Shown here one piece after another: positions 61,101-64,000 of a stretch of DNA of 64,000 nucleotides (its first letter is position 1; each line of letters begins with the position of its first letter). The position numbers and the translations under genes were made by a program. The stretch covers positions 147,499,485-147,563,484 of the forward strand of contig CM041779.1 of the NCBI GenBank assembly GCA_023374045.1. Direction: 5' to 3'. Below the pieces are notes generated by a model. The model was not told where the DNA came from. It saw only the letters and a list, made by a program, of their open reading frames with translations, and ran no database searches. The stretch is from Limonium bicolor. Its lineage: Eukaryota; Streptophyta; Magnoliopsida; Caryophyllales; Plumbaginaceae.

Positions 61101-62735
61101 CCTTAAACACTGAATTTCCACAATATATATGCCTTTGACCTACAAATACATACACCAAGACATATGTTCTTTTACTAGTCTCCTTGAGAACACTTTACTA
61201 AGTCATTCACCATTTGCTCTTTAGGTAGTTTTAACAAGCATTATAAGCTCATTTCTCCTAAGGCATTAAACCACATTAGGTTAGTATATTTACCTCTTTT
61301 CCACCCAAACTTCTTTCTAGTTTCCTTATAAAACCGGTAAGGTATTTGATTCCTTGTCACTACTAAACAATATACCAACATTGAAATGAGTATATAAGCT
61401 TTATGCTTCATCTCATTGTAACCCTAGGTTTACATTGTTTCAAAGAGCATTAAGATAGTTGTTTTACCTTGGTCTTTGAAGGGAATTGGAATATCTATCA
61501 AGAGAGGACTCCACCAAGTCCTTGAAATTCAAATGGAGCTAGAACAAAGCAACACAATGAGAACCATTAATGGTGATTTCAGTCAAGGTAAAAACATGGA
61601 GGAAACATGATTTTTTTTTGAGATTCCTTACCTAGAAGCAAAGGAGATCAATAATATGTAGAAATATAAGCTCAAGCTCCATCAATGGTGAATCTCCATG
61701 GCACCGAAATTGAGTTCTTGAAGATTTGAAAAGAGGGAAATGAAGAGCTTGCTCCAACTAGCACAAATATGGTCTTGAAATTGAATTTGGATCATGGAAC
61801 TAGGAGTTACAAGGATTTGAAGATGGAGAAGTCTACTTGCTGTAGAAAAAACGAGATTGAGAGGGAGGATGAAGATGAATACGTTGTGTGAGGAAATAAA
61901 TAGAGGAGGTGAGATGTTAGCCTTTAGTTAAGATATTTATGTTGTAAAAGGTAAATAGTAACTTTTGCTTACTTTTCTTTTTCTTTTCTTTAGTTGCTAG
62001 CCAAGTGTGATGATTCACACTCCACAAACCGTGCCCCCTCCATCATAAGGATATTTATGGTCTTTGTTGACCATTTAACTAATTAGAGTTGACTTAAGTC
62101 AAAACTAGCACTATTTGAGCACTATTCACTAACTAAGGCACATATTTGTGAAATTTTTGATTTCTCATTGATTTAGACTTCCTAATGTGATACTACGTAG
62201 TACACATGTTAATTAAAGAGTAATGATGGTCATTTAGCCACTCAAAACCCATTTATAAGACAATTTTTCAAAAACGTGCTTTAAGACTCCTTAAAGCACT
62301 TTTTGTGTTTTAACTTGTTTTCAAGCTTGGTTTTCTTTGGTAATTGATTTAATATGTTCATTAACATATTTATAAGGCATAGGTATGACCATTAGGTCTT
62401 ATACAAATTTATCCCAAGCTTAGAGCACATTTTAGCCCATATTGACCTTAAGGTATTTATTTATGTTTTGTCTGGTTTCATTGTCTACCAAGGTTTCCTA
62501 AGGACTAAATTAGCCTTATAAAATCATAATTTAATATTATCAAATCTTGGTAGGCTCTTTGGGTCCTAACCAAGTTCACACAAGTTTAGAGCATGTTTTT
62601 GCTCAAACCGTGTCTTAGTGTTTTATTGTGTTTTACCATGGTTTAAATGGTTCATTGATGTTTCTAAGGCACTTTTTAGCCTTTAAATACCATAGTTTAA
62701 CATTTACACAACATACCAAGGTTTGGGGTATTTCA
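58132..62735 (-). mobile_element. C right (5') LTR, 4604 bp
   Basis: Complete LTR ending GGGGTATTTCA, followed by the duplication AACCC and then B's LTR. It is very close to the middle LTR, with the same total length. Confidence 0.92.
60196..60317. repeat. GGTCGG module, C right LTR
   Basis: Same as the middle-LTR module, with one extra CCGACCGACCCA pair at the left. Confidence 0.75.
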
Positions 62736-62740
62736 AACCC

Positions 62741-64000
62741 GTACCCTAGGTAAAACTTAAATAAATTCCTCTCTCTTATTTCCAACCTCAATTACCTTAT
62801 AAGCCCTCGCTTAAATGTTATGTACAGCCTTTGACTTATTTTAGAAGGTGTATAGCCCAAGGTTGTAAGACCAAGGAATGTATTTTTACTAACACTTGTT
62901 AATTGTTCCACCCTTATCCACTTTACCCATACTTAACCATAATTCCTACATAAAAGACCTTTATAACATAAGTGCATTATATGTTATTCAACCAATCTTA
63001 GAATTTCAATAACAATTCTTAAGCTCAATACTTTTATTCTTACTTTTGAATAAACATCGTCTCATGACCTATAATAGGTTTATCTTAGAATACTATACTA
63101 TTAATTCACAATGTAATGATTATGTACTTTATCAATATTACCAAATAAACCATCATGATTAGGTTCCCCCTTAACTTAATTAAGATCTACATCTTGTATA
63201 TTGGAATCATAGTGTTGTAGATACTTTTTATTATAACTTAATTGAGCCACTAAACTCAATTATCATATCCTTAGCTCAGAATGACTTCCTATTATAACCG
63301 TCTAATAATCTTGTCATAAGATGTTGAATTACCTCTCGTATTGAAATAACTATATTATTATTAACTTAGACTTATCGAACTCTTACATTTAATATTCACA
63401 AGGTACATCATTTGTTTAATTATTACCTATGTAATAAGGTGTTTAAACATAACCTTTTATGTATCCTTACTTACCTTTATTCTCCTAAATGTTTTATTTT
63501 TTACACACATACACTCTATAGACTATGTATAATCCTTTTGTACTAAACTTCAATAAACTTAAGCCTTAAATACGTTTAAATTGTTTTACAAAACCTAAGG
63601 TTTCAAAGGAATAACCTAATAAATTAATTTCCTTTATTGTATCTAGGATGAACAATATATCGACATAGAGTAGAATTTATCAAAGAATTAAATTCTAGTT
63701 CATAAGCGAAATTGTTAATTATTTAATAAGATAATCTATTATGAAAATTCTCATATTTTATATTCAAATAACCCATCATTACTTCCCATCACCGTAAAGT
63801 ATATTAATATAATATCTTATGTAACCTAGTTTCATCTAATTAAAGGTTCAATGATTTTAAGTATCAAATTTCTATTTGCAAACCTTTTTGTAAATCTTTA
63901 ACTATTATGTACATCACTTATTTATAAACTCACATCCTAAGTATTGGTAACAAACGTTACAAATGTATTTCATATGGCTTATCTAATGCCAAGAAACTTA
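62741..64000 (-). mobile_element. B right (5') LTR, second part
   Basis: Matches 16453-17710 of the left LTR with few differences and runs off the window. AT-rich; no gene or other signal seen. Confidence 0.9.

Larger units (their letters stand above)
30156..62735 (-). mobile_element. Array C: LTR-interior-LTR-interior-LTR
   Basis: Three LTRs (30156-43964 interrupted, 48770-53373, 58132-62735) alternate with two interiors (43965-48769, 53374-58131). Only the outer edges carry a target-site duplication, AACCC at 30151-30155 and 62736-62740, and B's LTR continues across it. One insertion was therefore followed by unequal recombination between LTRs or sister copies. Both interiors have the primer site on the right and the polypurine tract on the left. 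No gag or pol is visible. Confidence 0.88.

Overview
The window is plant nuclear DNA, almost entirely nested long terminal repeat (LTR) retrotransposons. I see no intact host gene. The evidence for a plant is a Ty3/gypsy polyprotein with a C-terminal chromodomain (Tekay/Del-type chromovirus), primer sites matching the 3' end of initiator-Met tRNA, a Stowaway-like MITE, and an AlkB-type domain most like the plant ALKBH1 group. The species cannot be told from sequence alone.

Layout. (1) 1-10615: a Tekay-like element, here T1, on the + strand, missing only most of its 5' LTR. Order: LTR, primer site, intron-containing gag, an AlkB/ALKBH 2-oxoglutarate dioxygenase domain, protease, reverse transcriptase, RNase H, integrase, chromodomain, polypurine tract, 3.8 kb LTR. 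(2) 10616-12852: unassigned AT-rich DNA. (3) 12853-15150: the first 2.3 kb of a related LTR (A), cut by the next element. (4) 15151 to beyond the right edge: element B, - strand, LTRs of about 5.5 kb and only 2.1 kb of non-coding interior (a large non-autonomous element). Its left LTR is split by D (18135-24250), a 6.1 kb single LTR-like insert with target-site duplication CCTAA. (5) 30156-62735, inside B's right LTR with duplication AACCC: a tandem array C on the - strand, LTR-interior-LTR-interior-LTR, with no coding capacity. (6) 30850-39825, inside C's leftmost LTR with duplication GGGAT: element E on the + strand, the same family, with a shortened interior and a 5' LTR rebuilt around a 1.15 kb inverted copy of its own interior. 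(7) 40916-41153: a MITE in the same LTR. The insertion order is therefore A, then B, then C, then E and the MITE (order of those two unknown); D also follows B.

How they fit together. T1 is the only copy with enzymes. C, E and B lack genes but share with T1 the signals needed for copying: the tRNA primer site, which in T1, B and C is folded into a hairpin, and a hairpin placed just before the polypurine tract. T1, A, C and E also share a palindrome in U3. The stems of the primer-site and tract hairpins keep pairing while their bases change. C and E are plausible passengers of a T1-like helper.

The most notable feature is the captured ALKBH domain between gag and protease in T1. It has recognisable metal- and 2-oxoglutarate-binding motifs but is broken by single-base frameshifts. 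The 404 bp of T1's 5' LTR that can be compared with its 3' LTR differ mostly by one-base indels and hardly by substitutions, so many frameshifts here may be sequencing or assembly errors rather than true decay.
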